Assembly: GCA_001414485.1 (NCBI GenBank) | Contig: LLEY01000134.1 | Location: 107,708-171,707 of the forward strand | Source: Calycina herbarum | Taxonomy: Eukaryota; Ascomycota; Leotiomycetes; Helotiales; Pezizellaceae | Direction of reading: 5' to 3' | Length of the DNA: 64,000 nt | In this document: positions 1 through 12,113 of the stretch, piece by piece | Layout of the letters: each line of letters starts with the position of its first letter | Position numbering within the stretch: the stretch's first letter is position 1 | The notes under the pieces: generated by a model | Databases searched by the model: none | What the model saw: the letters and a program-made list of their open reading frames with translations, nothing else | Told to the model about the DNA's origin: nothing | Program-made: the position numbers and the translations under genes

Positions 1-1452
1 TCTTAGATAGAGATAAGCTCTTTACCTTGAAATTTTAGATCGCTCTTATAAAACGATTAGATATGAAAAGAAAGCTCTCTATAGCTTTCTACTCTTAAAT
101 AAATAGAGGAAACGAATAGATAAATTAAGTAGTTAAAACATACCTTCGTTATTATATAAACTACTAGTAAGACAACTAGGTAGAACTGCTACTCTTAGTA
201 TAGTTCGTCTATAATAGTTTAGTAATAGAAATAATACTTATTATATTATTCTATACTAACTTTAGGTATAAATTATTAGTATATTAAGAACCACTATCTA
301 CAACTATCGATAACCAACTTACTCGTGTTTGTGACGGCTCTCTATAAATGTACTATAAGAGATGCTTGTAGAATAGTACCTGTATTCGAAGAAAACTAAA
401 CTAAAGAGAGAAGAGGAGAGTTGGTACGCTCTGTCTCTATTTATGTATACTAAGCGAGACTTCGGTAGAACCTCGGCACGTGATCCAGTCGTATGTGACT
501 GGGACTGTCACAGTGTTTATGTCTCGAAAATCAAGAGTCTATATAAGGAACTTATAGAGGACCTGTAATTTATAGTAGAAAGAAATATATATACGTAGTT
601 AAGAGCTAATACTAAAAGAGAGAGATAAAGTCTACTTAGTATAAAAGAATATTAATATAAAAAGACTAAGTAATAAACTAGATTATAAAAAACTTAGACT
701 ATTTAAAATTAAACGAGTTAAGAGACCTTTAAATTATAAACTAGCGTTACTAGAAATAATAAACATCTACCTAGTATTCTATATATCCTTACTTAAACCA
801 GTACTACTAAGAGCACTACTAGCTCTATTTATAGAAATTTAACTAGTTAATCTAAACGCTGAATATAAAGTTAAAAGGATTCTTAACTATAAGATTATTA
901 GAGGTAAGATTAAGTATTTAATTAAATAGTTAGACTACCTATACTTAGAAAATATATAAGAACTAAAAGGTAACCTTAACTATTACCTAGGGAAACTTTA
1001 GAAGTTCTACTAACAAAACCTAGAGCTACCTAGAATTCGAGACTAAGGTTAGACAGAGATATATTATCGGAAAGTACCTGTTTAACAAAAGAAGCTATTT
1101 CGAAAGTAAGAAACTAGGCAGAAGAAGATTTAAGAGAAGAACTTAAAAGAGGAGGACTTAGAGGAGTAATAGGAAATCGTTTACATATAAGGCTAAAGAA
1201 GAATCGATATATAGGTTTTCGAGGCCTAGAGACAGGAACGACGAGATAGCTAGGGCTATCGTAAGACCTTTTTAACTAGATATACTTAGAACAGCGAGAG
1301 GATTTAAAGAGCTCTAGAAGACATCGATAGAACTGTTTATAATAAAAAGAACAAGTCTTAGCTAGACGTTATATAGTTTCAATCTATATAGTAAGAGCTA
1401 AACGCTCTTTTCGTTTAGTATATAAAGAGGACATGTTTATATATAAGAGAAG
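1..1452 (+). pseudogene. Ty3/gypsy chromovirus B: 3' half of pol (integrase, chromodomain), RIP-degraded
   Basis: This is the left fragment of an older gypsy element. Bases 1-329 and 513-700 match the integrase C-terminal half of element A (about 6277-6800). About 700-1030 match its integrase tail and chromodomain (EYKVKRILNYKIIRGKIKYL-like frame near 860-930). Stops in frame are mostly TAG/TAA where Trp/Gln are expected, as RIP produces. The frame is interrupted by a solo LTR at 330-512. The segment about 1040-1452 is not shared with element A, so B belongs to a related subfamily with a different 3' untranslated region. B resumes at 8228 after the insertion of element A and ends with its LTR at 8307-8767. 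Its 5' half lies outside the window. Confidence 0.85.
330..512 (+). mobile_element. Solo LTR, 183 bp (family S1)
   Basis: The segment starts TGTGACGG and ends CTGTCACA. It is flanked by GTGTT at 325-329 and again at 513-517, a 5-bp target duplication typical of LTR elements. Removing it and one GTGTT restores the integrase frame of element B as seen in the uninterrupted copies near 6598 and 45098. A second, RIP-mutated LTR of identical length lies at 48633-48815. Strand is arbitrary here; the 48633 copy suggests that the coding direction is the reverse strand. Confidence 0.85.
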
Positions 1453-1915
1453 TGTCACGAATCACGGTATACGTGGTAAGTAGTCTAGACAGCGTTCTGA
1501 CAGGATAAGGTATAATATCCGGGAAAGGAAAGTAACATAGGAGGAAATCAGTAATACGGAAGGACATTAGGGATTTCAGGATCTTACTGTTGTGGTAATG
1601 TTGGAAGTCACGTGTGGTCATGTGACATGATCGCCTACATCGCTCTGGTCGCCTTAATCGCAAGCGACGCGAGCGACGCAAGCAATATAAGCGACGTACT
1701 TTAGAAACGAAGGTTCTATATAAGACTAGCACGTCTGCTATTAGATAGGAGCTTCGTACTCAACTTTAGTTATTAATCTTATTATCTTATTTAATATCTT
1801 TAATATAAGTAACGAGTTTACTTCTAAGTAAACAACTAGCGTATTTATACTTCTTACTATATACTAACCTTCGAGACTTAGTTATCTTTATTTAGTTCGT
1901 TCGAGTTTCGTTACA
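1453..1915 (+). repeat. 5' LTR of element A (463 bp)
   Basis: Begins TGTCACGAATCAC and ends GTTTCGTTACA. It differs from the 3' LTR (445 bp) by point changes and by a gain or loss in a GCGACGCAA-like short repeat around 1660-1695. A putative TATA-like stretch (tctatataagac) lies at about 1714. The LTR is immediately followed by the leader and the gag start at 1951. Confidence 0.88.
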
Positions 1916-1950
1916 CTTTAAGCACCTAGTTCAGAAGTAAGATCGCTACT

Positions 1951-2900
1951 ATGTCGGCAACCTCTTCCACTCTAAGAACCGCCTCACCAAGGCCAGCTGC
2001 GAACCCCCCAGTCACCCCAGTCACACCAGTTGCACCAGTCACTACTCTTCGAGAGGAAGTGAAACTTCCTCTTCCGAAGCCGTTCGATGGCTCACCTAAG
2101 AAGCTAGCTGAATTCTTAATAAAGGCTTCCCTCTACTTAAGTTTTCATTATGCCCAGTTTCTAAGTAAAACTAACTAGGTTATATAGTTGTCCACCCGTC
2201 TTAAAAGAGCAGCTTATAACTAGTTAGAACCGTACCTAGAGGATTACTAGATAAACAAAATAGCAGATAGAAAAGTCTCTCTTTAGATGTCTAAGAAAAC
2301 GAGGGATTTGTTCAGGAATGTTCAAGGATTTAGGGAGGGAATCAACTAGGCTTTTAAGGATGTTGATATAAAGAAAAAGGCAGTTAGAGCTTTATATATA
2401 CTTAAGCAGAAGGGATCAGCCGCTAAGTACGCCTTATAATTTCAATAGTACTCTATACAAATAGGATAGAACGATAAAGTATTATATAAACAATTCTATC
2501 GTAGACTTAAGAATAATATAAAAGATAAAATTATATAAGAGGATTTTCTAGATATATTAAATAAATTAACAAATAACATAATTAAGATCGACAACTATAT
2601 CTATAAAAGAAATCTAGAGAAGAAAGGAAGTTATAGTCATCGACATAGAAAGAGTAGACAAAAAGATTATAGAGATCCTATAGAAATCAACGCTACTCGG
2701 AAATTATAGGTTCTAGGGAAGGGATCTAAGAAAGAAAACTCCTAAAAAGGAGGATTGTCCTAGAAAGAGCGAAATCGTCGACGCGAGCAGAACTTGTGTT
2801 ATAACTATAGTCTTCCCAGCTATAGAGTAAATAAGTGTAGTAAGAAGAAAGACTCTAAAGGGAAACAAGCTAACGCTACTGTCTAAAAAGAAGTAGCTTT
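1951..2900 (+). pseudogene. gag of element A (capsid and CCHC zinc knuckle)
   Basis: An ATG at 1951 opens 75 intact codons (Pro/Thr-rich N-terminus, then KPFDGSPKKLAEFL, typical of fungal gypsy Gag). The frame continues past RIP stops. The zinc knuckle is at about 2793-2838; two of its Cys/His positions now read Tyr (TGT/CAT to TAT), and the following Lys-rich KCSKKKDSKGK segment is readable. The first 75 codons are less mutated than the rest. The protein is not expected to be made. Confidence 0.8.
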
Positions 2901-3799
2901 AATAGAAAAAATCGAACTCATAGACGAAGAACTTAAGGCCAGAGGTTATAGCACGCAAATTGAAACAGACGCTATAGACATAACGGCAGGCGCTGTATAC
3001 TTATAGCTAAACAAAGGAATTAAGTCATAAGTCAGTAAGGTATAAGACACTAATAATAATAGAGATCTATTACTCGAAGAATATTATAATACACGGTCGG
3101 AAATAGATTATGAATTACCCCTTTAGATAGAATATAAATCACTACTATTAACAAGTTCGTTAGAGTCGTCGGAATCGATATCCGACTTATTAGAAGTAGA
3201 TCTAGGAATACATAAGCCTAAACAAGGCAAGACATAGGCATTTATTAGAACTTTTAAAAGAGGGAATAGATAGGTATATATAGAAAACTAGAAACCTAAT
3301 TTCTAGAGCCTATATTCTACTTAAGGAATTAACCTTACTATTTTAACTACCTATAAAATAGTTTAGAATAAATAGGATAAAATAACTTTAGTAAGCCTTA
3401 TTACTAGAAGAGAAACCATTAAATTTAAAGAACCTAGACCAGAATAAGCAGTATCTAGCAAACTATCTAGTATGCCTAAGATAGGAGATATTTAAATAGT
3501 CGTAGATCTATAGGAAGAAACTAGTAAATAGTAATAACAGGGTTCTAACGACTTTATAGAACGCTCTAAAACTAGTTTTTTAGGTACGCTACCTAATAAT
3601 AGAGAAGCTATACTAGAAATAGGAAGCTAGTATACTATAGTTGCTTTAGTCGGAAAAGTCAGAGTAATATTTTAGGAATTATAAAGTAGGAAGTTATTTA
3701 GTATAATCTTCTAAGAGATAAACGAATACAATATAGACCAAGAAACGGAGTTAGTATAAGAAGAGCTCTACTAACTAATAATTAGAGAATTAAACGCTA

Positions 3800-6700
3800 T
3801 CTCTAGAGAAAATCAACTTATAGTAACAGCGAAGATAAGAGAAAAGGAACTCCAAGTCTTAATTAATTTAAGAGTAACAGGTAATTTTCTTTCCCCAGCA
3901 GCTTAGAAAAAGCTAAACATCCTAGTCAAAGGCATAAAGCTATACCGCTTAGGAGTAGTTAACAGAATAGACGTTATATACTAAGATAGAATTATTAATT
4001 AGTAAACTATTCTAATAAATATCACTATTAAAGGACACTACTTAAACATATAATTCGATATTATTAAAATAGGAAGTAAGAAAGCAATACTAAGTATACT
4101 ATAGATTAGGGAATATAATCTAGATATTAATTAGAAGGCTCGAATAATAACCTTTAGTCGATATAATTACATAGGTTTGTAATTATAACTATAAGGCTAG
4201 AACGAGGTTAGCGCCACCTCTTCTAAGACGCTAGGACACCTAGCCTAGGGTCCTCCACAGGTTAGTAGGACAGCTGATAACGAAATACCTATATAGTATA
4301 GAGAATTTAAAGCTTTGTTCAAGAACCTAGAAGACTTACAAGCTTTACTAAAACATCGCTTATAAGATTATAAGATTAAATTAAAAGAGGGTTATTACCT
4401 CTCGAAGTAGAAGCTTCGGTTATATAACTAGAAAAGCCTATAAAGGATAGAAAGTTATATAAAGGAAGGTATTAAGAAGGGATATATTAGGAAATCTAAG
4501 TTACTAATTACCTTAAACATACTTATTATTAAAAAGAAAGACGATCTAGATAGAAGAGTATATATTAATTACTAAGAAGTAAATCATACTATAGTTAAGG
4601 ACGCTTATCTACTACTACCTAGCTAATACTTATAGGATAAGTTAGGCAAAGTAGTACGATTTATAAAATTAGATTAATAAAACGTCTATAAACTTATATA
4701 AATAAAAGTCGAGGATAAATAAAAGATAGTATTTGCCTTACTATCAAGCCTTTATAAATATATAGTTATGTCTTTTAGACTTTATAACATACTAGCTATA
4801 TATTAGAGATAAAATAATAATATTTTAGAAGATCTTCTAAGGGTAATAGTAATTTATTACCTAGATAATATCCTAATCTTCTTAGAAAAAGAAGAGGAAT
4901 ATAAGGGATATATTAAAGAAGTTTTATAACAACTTATAAAAGTTAACTCTTAGTTGAAAATCTTGAAATACAAGTTTAGAGTAACTCGAACCCTCTTCCT
5001 AGGATGGGTATTTAGCCTAGAGAAAATAGAGATAGATCTAGCAAAGATCTAAGACATCTTAAACTAGAAGTTACTAGAAAATGTAAAAGATGTATAGTCT
5101 TTCCTTAGATTTATAAACTTTTACTATCTGTTTATTCAAGACTATATAAAGATTACTAAACTAATGTTAAGACTAGTTAAGAAAGCTGTTAAGTTTACTT
5201 AGAATAAATAGGTAGAGGACGCTTTTTAGAAAATCAAAGCGAAGTTTATAGAAGAACCTATTCTATACGATTTTGATATAGAAAAGCCTAGTATAATCGA
5301 AATAGACGCCTTAGATATAGTAGTAGAAGCGGTTTACCTATAGCTAAATAATAAAGGAAAACTTATACCTATTATATATTATTCTAAGATATTTAACCTA
5401 GTATAATAAAACTATAGTATTTTTAATAAAGAATTACTTACTATAGTATTAGCTTTAGAATATTAGAGAATTTATTTATAGCTAGTAAAACACCTAGTTA
5501 TAGTTTTATCCAACCATGAGAACCTTAAGACATTTACAACTACTAAGGAACTTATAATAAGACAATTAGCTAAATAGTCAGAGATATTAAGAGGATTTAA
5601 TATTATTATTTAATATATAAAAGGAACGTTAAATGCTCGAGCTAATACTCTTAGTTAGAAACCTAGATATAAGAGAGATAAAGAATATAAAAAGATTATA
5701 ATCTTAAAAACTCTTAAGAATAGAGACTTAGCACCTACTATATATGAAATAGTAGCGATAAACAACATCTAGATAGATAAGATTTAGAACATATATAAAG
5801 GTTATAATCAGTATATAAAAGGGAAACTATAGGTTCCTAGCTCGTATATAAAGGAGTTCGTCTAGGAATACTATACTACGCCCGCTTACGGTTACTAAGG
5901 AATTCGTAGAACTCTCTAGAGGATAAGATAACACTACTATATTAATCGGTTATCTATAATAGTTAAGGAAGTGATAATAGAATATAATACCTATACTAGG
6001 AATAAGGCTTCCTACTATACTCCTTATAGATAGATAAACACTACTCTAATACTATAAATACCTTAGAAATCAATATCTATAGATTTTATTATTAAATTAC
6101 TAAAATCTAAAGATCTAATAATAGGAGTTAAATATAACACGATCCTAGTTATTATAGAACGACTTATAAAGTATATAATTCTAATAGCATATATAGAATC
6201 AAGTATAGCTAAGGAATTAGCATTTGCATTCCTTAGAGAAGTAGTCTTAAGACATAGACTATTAGAAGAAATACTCTTAGATAAAGACAAGCTCTTTACC
6301 TTAAAATTTTAGATCGCTCTTATAGAACGATTAGGTATAAAAAGAAAGCTTTCGATAGCTTTCTACTCTTAAATAAATAGAGGAAACGAATAAATAAATC
6401 AAGTAGTTAAAATATACCTTTATTATTACATAAACTACTAGTAAGACAACTAGGTAGAATTATTACCCTTAGTATAGTTTACCTATAATAGTTTAGTAAC
6501 AGAAATAACACTTGTTACGCTATTCTATACTAATTTTAGGTATAAATTATTAGTATATTAAGAACCGCTATCTACGACTATTAACAACTAGCTTACTCGT
6601 ATTCACGTCTTAAAAATTAAAGAGCTATATAAGGAACTTGTAGAGGATTTGCAATTTATAGCCGAAAGAAATACGTACTACTATAACAAACGACGTAGTT

Positions 6701-7130
6701 AGGAGCTAACGCTAAAAGAGAGGGATAAAGTCTACTTAGTATAAAAGAATATTAACATAAAAAGACTAAGTAATAAATTAGATTATAAAAAACTCGAACT
6801 ATTTAAAATCAAACGTGTTAAAGGACCTTTAAATTATAAATTAGCACTACTAAGAACAATAAACATCTATCTAGTATTCTATATATCCTTACTCGAACTA
6901 GCACCACTAAGAGCACTACCAGCCCTACTTATAGAGATTCAACTAGTAAACCTAGACGCCGAATATAAAGTCGAAAAGATTCTTAACTATAAGATTATTA
7001 GAGGTAAGATTAAGTATTTAATTAAATAGTTAGATTACCTATACTTAGAAAACACTTAGAAATTAAAAAGCAATCTTAACCATTGCTTAGAGGAACTTCA
7101 GGAGTTCCACTACCAAAACCTAGGGTTACT
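3800..7130 (+). pseudogene. pol of element A: protease, RT, RNase H, integrase, chromodomain
   Basis: Reading through RIP stops, the retropepsin region is at about 3820-3950 (a NFLSPAAQKKL-like stretch downstream of the degraded active site). RT lies at about 4380-4930, with the YxDD box changed to Y-L-D-N (GAT to AAT) at about 4855-4875. RNase H lies at about 5240-5600, integrase zinc-binding and core at about 5780-6600, and a chromodomain at about 6960-7110 (KIIRGKIKYLIKW-like). Domain order RT-RH-IN-chromodomain identifies a chromovirus. A short minus-strand frame at 6063-6290 is a shadow. Confidence 0.85.
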
Positions 7131-7179
7131 CACATCTCGTAGTTAGAAGGGAAAGCCTCGAGGAAAGCCGAATCAAGGG

Positions 7180-7580
7180 TCAGCTCGGTAACAAAAGCGG
7201 GGTCGCTAGAAGAAGAGAGGGCCGCTAGCCGGGTAACCTCCAATTCCCTCTCTTCTTTCTCTTTCTCTACTCTTTCTTTCTCATTAGCTTTATCAAGTTC
7301 TTATAGGTTAGCAAGACCACGACAGAGCATCTCTTGCTCCCGCTCTATAAAGAAGCGTTATTGTTTTCGCAGACGAAGGATCTTCTACATAGCTTCTTCC
7401 TAAATCTTATAGGCTGTCTCTTCCTCCTATTATAACCTCCGCTTCTAGGCATTAATAGATTCTCACTCGAAAATTAAGGGTATTCGATTTTATAACTCAA
7501 TATTATAAGATTTGCCCTTCCTAGTATACTCAAAATACTTAGAGCTACTAGGAACGCTAATACATCGACGGCTGGTTTTC
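7180..7580 (-). pseudogene. Antisense coding-like region in the 3' part of element A
   Basis: Between the chromodomain and the 3' LTR, the minus strand reads as a degraded but protein-like sequence. A YFEYTRKGKSYNI motif (about 7500-7555) is followed by a Glu/Lys/Arg-rich, probably coiled-coil stretch toward about 7200. Element D carries the same motif (YTRKGKTYNI, about 46020-46070) and the same charged stretch on the minus strand at about 45700-46070. Retention in two diverged copies argues for a real antisense ORF in the ancestral element. I do not recognise the protein. Confidence 0.5.
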
Positions 7581-7782
7581 GCATTTACATAACAAGTGTA
7601 AGGAATCATTTCACGTCTTAAACGTTTGATTCGAAGAGCGTTAAGGGTTCTATATTATTTAAGCTTGTCTTTCAGAAGAGGTGTTAACAATATAATAGGA
7701 ACTAGGGAGGCCGCTAGCCTCTTAACAATATTTCTTAGGCTATACTTAAGCGTAGGGACACGCTAGTCTAAGAAGGGGATAG

Positions 7783-8227
7783 TGTCACGAATCACGGTAT
7801 ACATAGTAAGTAGTCTAGACGGCGTTCTAATAGGATAAGGCATAATATCTAGGAAAGGAAAGTAACATAAGAGGAAATCAGTAATATAGAAGGACATTAG
7901 AGATTTCAGGATCTCACTGTTATGGTAATGTTAGAAGTCACGTGTGGTCATGTGACATGATCGCCTACATCGCTCTGGTCGCCTTGATCGCGAGCGATGT
8001 AAGCGACGCACTTTAGAAACGAAGGTTCTATATAAGACTGGCACGTCTGCTATTAGATAAGAGCTTCGTACTCAACTTTAGTTATCAATCTTATCATCTT
8101 ATTTAACATCTTTGATACAAGTAACGAGTTCACTTCCAAGTGAACAACCGGCGCATTCATACTTCTTACTATATACCAACCTTCGAGACTTAGTCATCTT
8201 TGTTTAGTTCGTTCGAGTTTCGTTACA
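7783..8227 (+). repeat. 3' LTR of element A (445 bp)
   Basis: Begins TGTCACGAATCACGG and ends GTTTCGTTACA. It is preceded by the polypurine tract aagaaggggatag at 7770-7782 and followed by the target duplication AGAAG at 8228-8232. Confidence 0.9.
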
Positions 8228-8767
8228 AGAAGGTCGATATCTTTCTAAAAAAGTATTTCAGGTTCGTATTCTAGCGTAGAGACACGCTAGGCTAAGAAGG
8301 GGATAGTATTACGAATCACGTATTAGCACGTAACGAAGTAAAGTCTAGGCGACGCTCTAATAGGACGAGCACTATTATAACCCTAGAAGGAAGAAAGGAT
8401 TAAATATAGTAGGATATATAATTCTAGGATCTTATTATAGTTATATTACGTAACTCGGTTAGGAGCAGTTAGGTAATAGAGTCTAGTTTTAAGAAGCTCT
8501 AGAAATAGAGTTAGACTCTATTTTCAAGACTCCTGCTAAGGAGGACTCTAATATAAACGAAGGTTCTATATAAGACTAGCACGTCTGCTATTAGATAGGA
8601 GCTTTATACTTAACTTTAGTTATTAATCTTATTATCTTATTTAACATCTTTAATATAAGTAACGAGTTTACTTCTAAGTAAATAACCCGGCGTATCTGTA
8701 CTTCTTATCTATATACTAACCTTCGAGACTTAGTTATCTTTGTTTAGTTCGTTTGAGTTTCGTTACA
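8228..8767 (+). mobile_element. Element B remainder with its 3' LTR (8307-8767)
   Basis: Sequence 8228-8306 continues element B after the AGAAG duplication and ends in a polypurine tract (aagaaggggatag). The LTR then begins TATTACGAATCAC, the RIP form of TGTCACGAATCAC, and ends TTTCGTTACA at 8767 (461 bp). The middle of this LTR differs from that of A, again showing a subfamily. The adjacent tagtt at 8768-8772 is presumably its right target duplication; the left partner is off the window. Confidence 0.82.
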
Positions 8768-9383
8768 TAGTTGTATTTTCGTTAGAAGCGTATCTAGAGT
8801 TCTAGACAGCGCTTAATAAAGTTAGAAGCCTAACACGTTCTAATATATAGTACGTTATATACTTTAAGAAGTCGATTTACTATATTCTTAACTATAGATA
8901 TCTACAAAGGAAATCCTTTTATAGCTAGGTTAAGGATATATTAAACAAGTACTAATTCCTCTAGCTCGGTTATTTTCTGTAAATTAGTTAGAATATCGTA
9001 TTATAAAGGTATACTAAGTAAACGTCGACCTAGCTTCTAGTAATCTATAGAATAGGTCCTCGTAGCAGCTCGAGTACGTAAATTTAGGTCTTTTTACATA
9101 GTCTAGATAGCTAAGACTAACCGGCTTTTGTTATTTTTCTAAGACATCGTTCGTTATAGAGAAATTTAATATTTAGTAGAGATGTAGTAGAGGCGCGAGG
9201 TTTTAGCCGGTTCGCTTATTTGGCCGGTTCGCTTATTTAGCCGGTTCGCTATATATACACGTTAATAGCTTAGAATAAATTTTTAAAAACGTATAATATT
9301 TTATAATTCCTATAGCTAGCCTATGTCCTCGTAGGCTCTTACTTTAATTAACACGTGAAAACGCGTCTAATTTATAGTAATAG
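8768..9383. other. AT-rich, RIP-mutated sequence without recognisable gene; short 17-bp tandem repeat
   Basis: No frame or domain is recognisable. At 9202-9251 there are three consecutive 17-bp units of the form tttagccggttcgctta, the only obvious structure. The rest looks like degraded repeat DNA of unknown origin. Confidence 0.5.
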
Positions 9384-9624
9384 TATTAGAACTTATAGTA
9401 AATGCTAATGAATTAAACTATAGAGGTGTCTATGTATAAGAAGATTCGATTGTCCTTTCTAAGCCAGAGTCCTTACTAACTTATATACTCAGTTAGCTTA
9501 TTCTAGAGGGTTCTGCCAAGAGTACTCTCGAAGGTTCTGTCACGTCTATACGTTGCTAAGCGAGGCCACGTAAATACGTCGCTAGAGTACTCTAAGACTT
9601 ACTCCACGGGTGCAACTCTTGACA
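9384..9624 (-). mobile_element. Solo LTR of gypsy family C, minus strand (241 bp)
   Basis: The reverse complement matches the 242-bp LTRs of element C (38870-39111 and 44064-44305) across its whole length, from TGTCAAGAGTTGCACCCGTG to the end. The 5-bp duplication AATAG flanks it at 9379-9383 and 9625-9629. No internal sequence remains, so it is the product of LTR-LTR recombination. Confidence 0.88.
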
Positions 9625-9649
9625 AATAGCGCCTAAGTAGCTATAGATA

Positions 9650-11645
9650 AATAATAGCCTAGAATATATCAACGAGTACGCTATCTACCTTAGAGAAGTA
9701 TATAACCAACTATAGGCTGTAGATAGAGGTAGATAGAACTAGGTACTATAGAATATTATATAGCTATATATTACATCTACTATTACGCTTATTAGCAAGG
9801 TGCTCTAGCAGCCGGCTATAAGCGAGATCCTCTACCACATTTAAGACGCTGTAAAATATATATAGAATATCTAGAGGGATATTACCGTTATTAAAAGCTC
9901 TATAGAATTAAGTATAACCCTACTAAGTATAGCCAACTTCAGTAGAGGACGAGTAGCAGCCGCTTCTTAGGCATAGGTGGTAGTACAGGCCAGAGGCTCT
10001 CTACCACTGCCTCCGCTAGTCCTACAAGGCATATATACTACTAAGACCTATTCCACAGTCACAGCATACAAAGACCGAGCAGTGACAGTCAAACTTAAAG
10101 ACTATGGGATTTCTCAGCGATTCCGGAAGCTATCCGCTACTAGGATCAAGTATCAAGTATAGACTTTAATCCGCGACAATACAGCTACCAAAGAAGTCAA
10201 GATAGTTGCTATATACTAACCCAAGAGTGGTGACATACAGATCTTTACTAGCTCTACAGCCGAAGCTACAAAGCTTAAGGAGAATAGAGGATAGGTCAGA
10301 AGTCTTAGAGAGCAGGCAGAACTTGTTATACTAACGTATAGAGTCATCGTCTATAGCATCGCTACCAACTCTATCAATATCAAAGATCAGAAAGCAGCTA
10401 TCCAACAGATACTTACAGATAACATACAGTTATTCCTAAAGCAGAGATATCGTTCGTTAGATGGTTAACCAAAGAATCCCCACTCAAGCGCGCATCCTCA
10501 ATTATAGTGGAGTTCACAGACCCAGAGATGGCTAACGCTATCATCTACGCTGGAATGGTATAGGACAGACAAGTCCACATCTGCCAGCTCTACGACCGCG
10601 CTTACAGAGTAAAGCAATGCTTCCGGTGCTACAATTATCGCCACGTCGGCACTCAATATAACGCAGCTCAAATATACGGCTACTACGCTAAACTACACGA
10701 GACCAAAAACTGCAAGCAGAAGGAGCAGAAGGGTTCACTCCCAGATACGCAGTGTACAAAGGTCCCCACACAGCATAGAGTAATGCCTGCCTAGCAAGGA
10801 AGAAAGAGATAGAAAGAGTTGAACAAGCCAAGCAGATCCGGAGCATCTACTAGCATGTTAATTCCAAGGATAAGGCCTCCCAGAACAGTAACTCGGACAA
10901 CACTACGCGGAAAAACGCTCGCTATATAAGTAACTTTATATCTAATCGAGCTATCCGGATACCAGATAACCCAATCGTAGAAACCGCCTTTCAAACAATC
11001 ACCGTCCCAGAGTCTCCAGTAGCACAGGCAAGAGACGTCTCCCCGGAACCTCAAACATTCCCAGAGAATATAGAAACACGAGCCTCCGTCGACCGGTCAG
11101 TTGCAGAGGACTGGGCGACACCAGCAACACAGAGAGAGGCCATACAACAGCAATCGATAATCGCCCCACAGACATCAGCAGTGGAGCAGTCATCCACCCA
11201 TGGTCAAGTACCGGGCGGCATCATGAACACAGAGGCTATTGAAATGATACCACCAAACATTATCTTACCCCAGCAATCTCTATACACGCTTGACGGAATT
11301 GAAGGCGAGTTCAGTCTAGACGACGCGGACGCCTGGCTGGCCAACCTAGCGGACAACGACGCCAATGACTGCTCGCACGACATGGTAGAGACTACATGCT
11401 CTCCACCAACCTCTCTGGCAACAGACACGCGTACGGCCCAAGGGGCTGTCCACAGAGGATGTACATGCCCGTCACACCGGGAAATCTATAGCGACTGGCC
11501 AACACGATCTGACTATCGCTTCATGCATGAAAATATGCGTCTACTGCGGCACAGAGTTCCCTAGACCAGCAGAACTACGCAGACACATGAAGAAAACAGA
11601 GTATGCCCGCAGAAATATACGAATATTCTACGAGAAGAGTGGAAA
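9650..11645 (+). pseudogene. ORF1 (Gag-like) of a Tad1-type LINE, frameshifted, no ORF2
   Basis: The reading frame, in pieces, resembles ORF1 of Tad1-clade LINEs of Pezizomycotina. A GDIQIFTSSTAEATKLKENR segment lies at about 10230-10290. VEFTDPEMANAIIYAGM is followed by paired CCHC knuckles (CFRCYNYRHVGTQ and HETKNCKQKE) at about 10505-10725. ARKKEIERVEQAKQIRSIYW follows in a shifted frame near 10790-10855. A long Asp/Ser/Thr-rich tail (open at 11181-11564) ends in a C2H2-like finger (KICVYCGTEFPRPAELRRHM, 11527-11610). RIP is heavy before about 10.4 kb and much lighter after. Several frameshifts are needed. The reverse-transcriptase ORF2 that should follow is absent, so the 3' end was lost. 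Confidence 0.75.
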
Positions 11646-12113
11646 AGCCAGCTCTAGTAGCTTCATCATCTTGAGCTTCTTCCGAGTAGGTATGTTTTGT
11701 TGCCTATTGCTGTGTGGCCTAATAACCATATTCGTTCCGCGACACGCATTCTCCACTTGCCAGCAAGGACCAAGATCGTAGACGAAAACATATAGATCTT
11801 TCTCCCCTTTAGTCTTTTTATATCAGCGCTTGTCGTGACAAGTAAAATCTCGGCCTGATGACAAGCCAACCTACTTTGTCGGAGTTCTTTAACGTCGGTG
11901 AAAATGGTTAGAAGGATGATTGCAATGTCTTTTCAGGAATAACTTGGGCTGTTCGGGTTACGTGCCATGAACGATTTAAACTCGGTCACTTCGCCAATAA
12001 TGTACCTATAATACGGACGACAAAAGATTGACAGTCTATTACGGGAGGGCATCAACGACTATTCAAGTAAAGCCAAAAATTTCATACGTAGAGAATATCT
12101 GCTGGAATGTCTT
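11646..12113. other. Transition from transposon to gene island
   Basis: Composition becomes gene-like. I see no conserved coding frame on either strand; a few short frames look accidental. It presumably holds the 3' untranslated region and terminator of the minus-strand gene that ends at 12114. Confidence 0.4.

Larger units (their letters stand above)
1453..8227 (+). mobile_element. Complete Ty3/gypsy chromovirus A (6,775 bp), RIP-inactivated
   Basis: The element has a 5' LTR at 1453-1915, an internal region at 1916-7782 and a 3' LTR at 7783-8227. Target duplication AGAAG is at 1448-1452 and 8228-8232. A purine-rich tract (aagaaggggatag) abuts the 3' LTR. The internal order is gag, protease, reverse transcriptase, RNase H, integrase, chromodomain: a Ty3/gypsy chromovirus. 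Nearly every domain can be recognised, but dozens of TAG/TAA codons and an altered YxDD box make it non-functional. D (31343-46764) and G (49711-54016) are the same family. Confidence 0.92.

Noticed and set aside
11666..11869. Possible small genes at the edge of the LINE
   Set aside because: Short overlapping frames on both strands with no start context or domain; likely chance.
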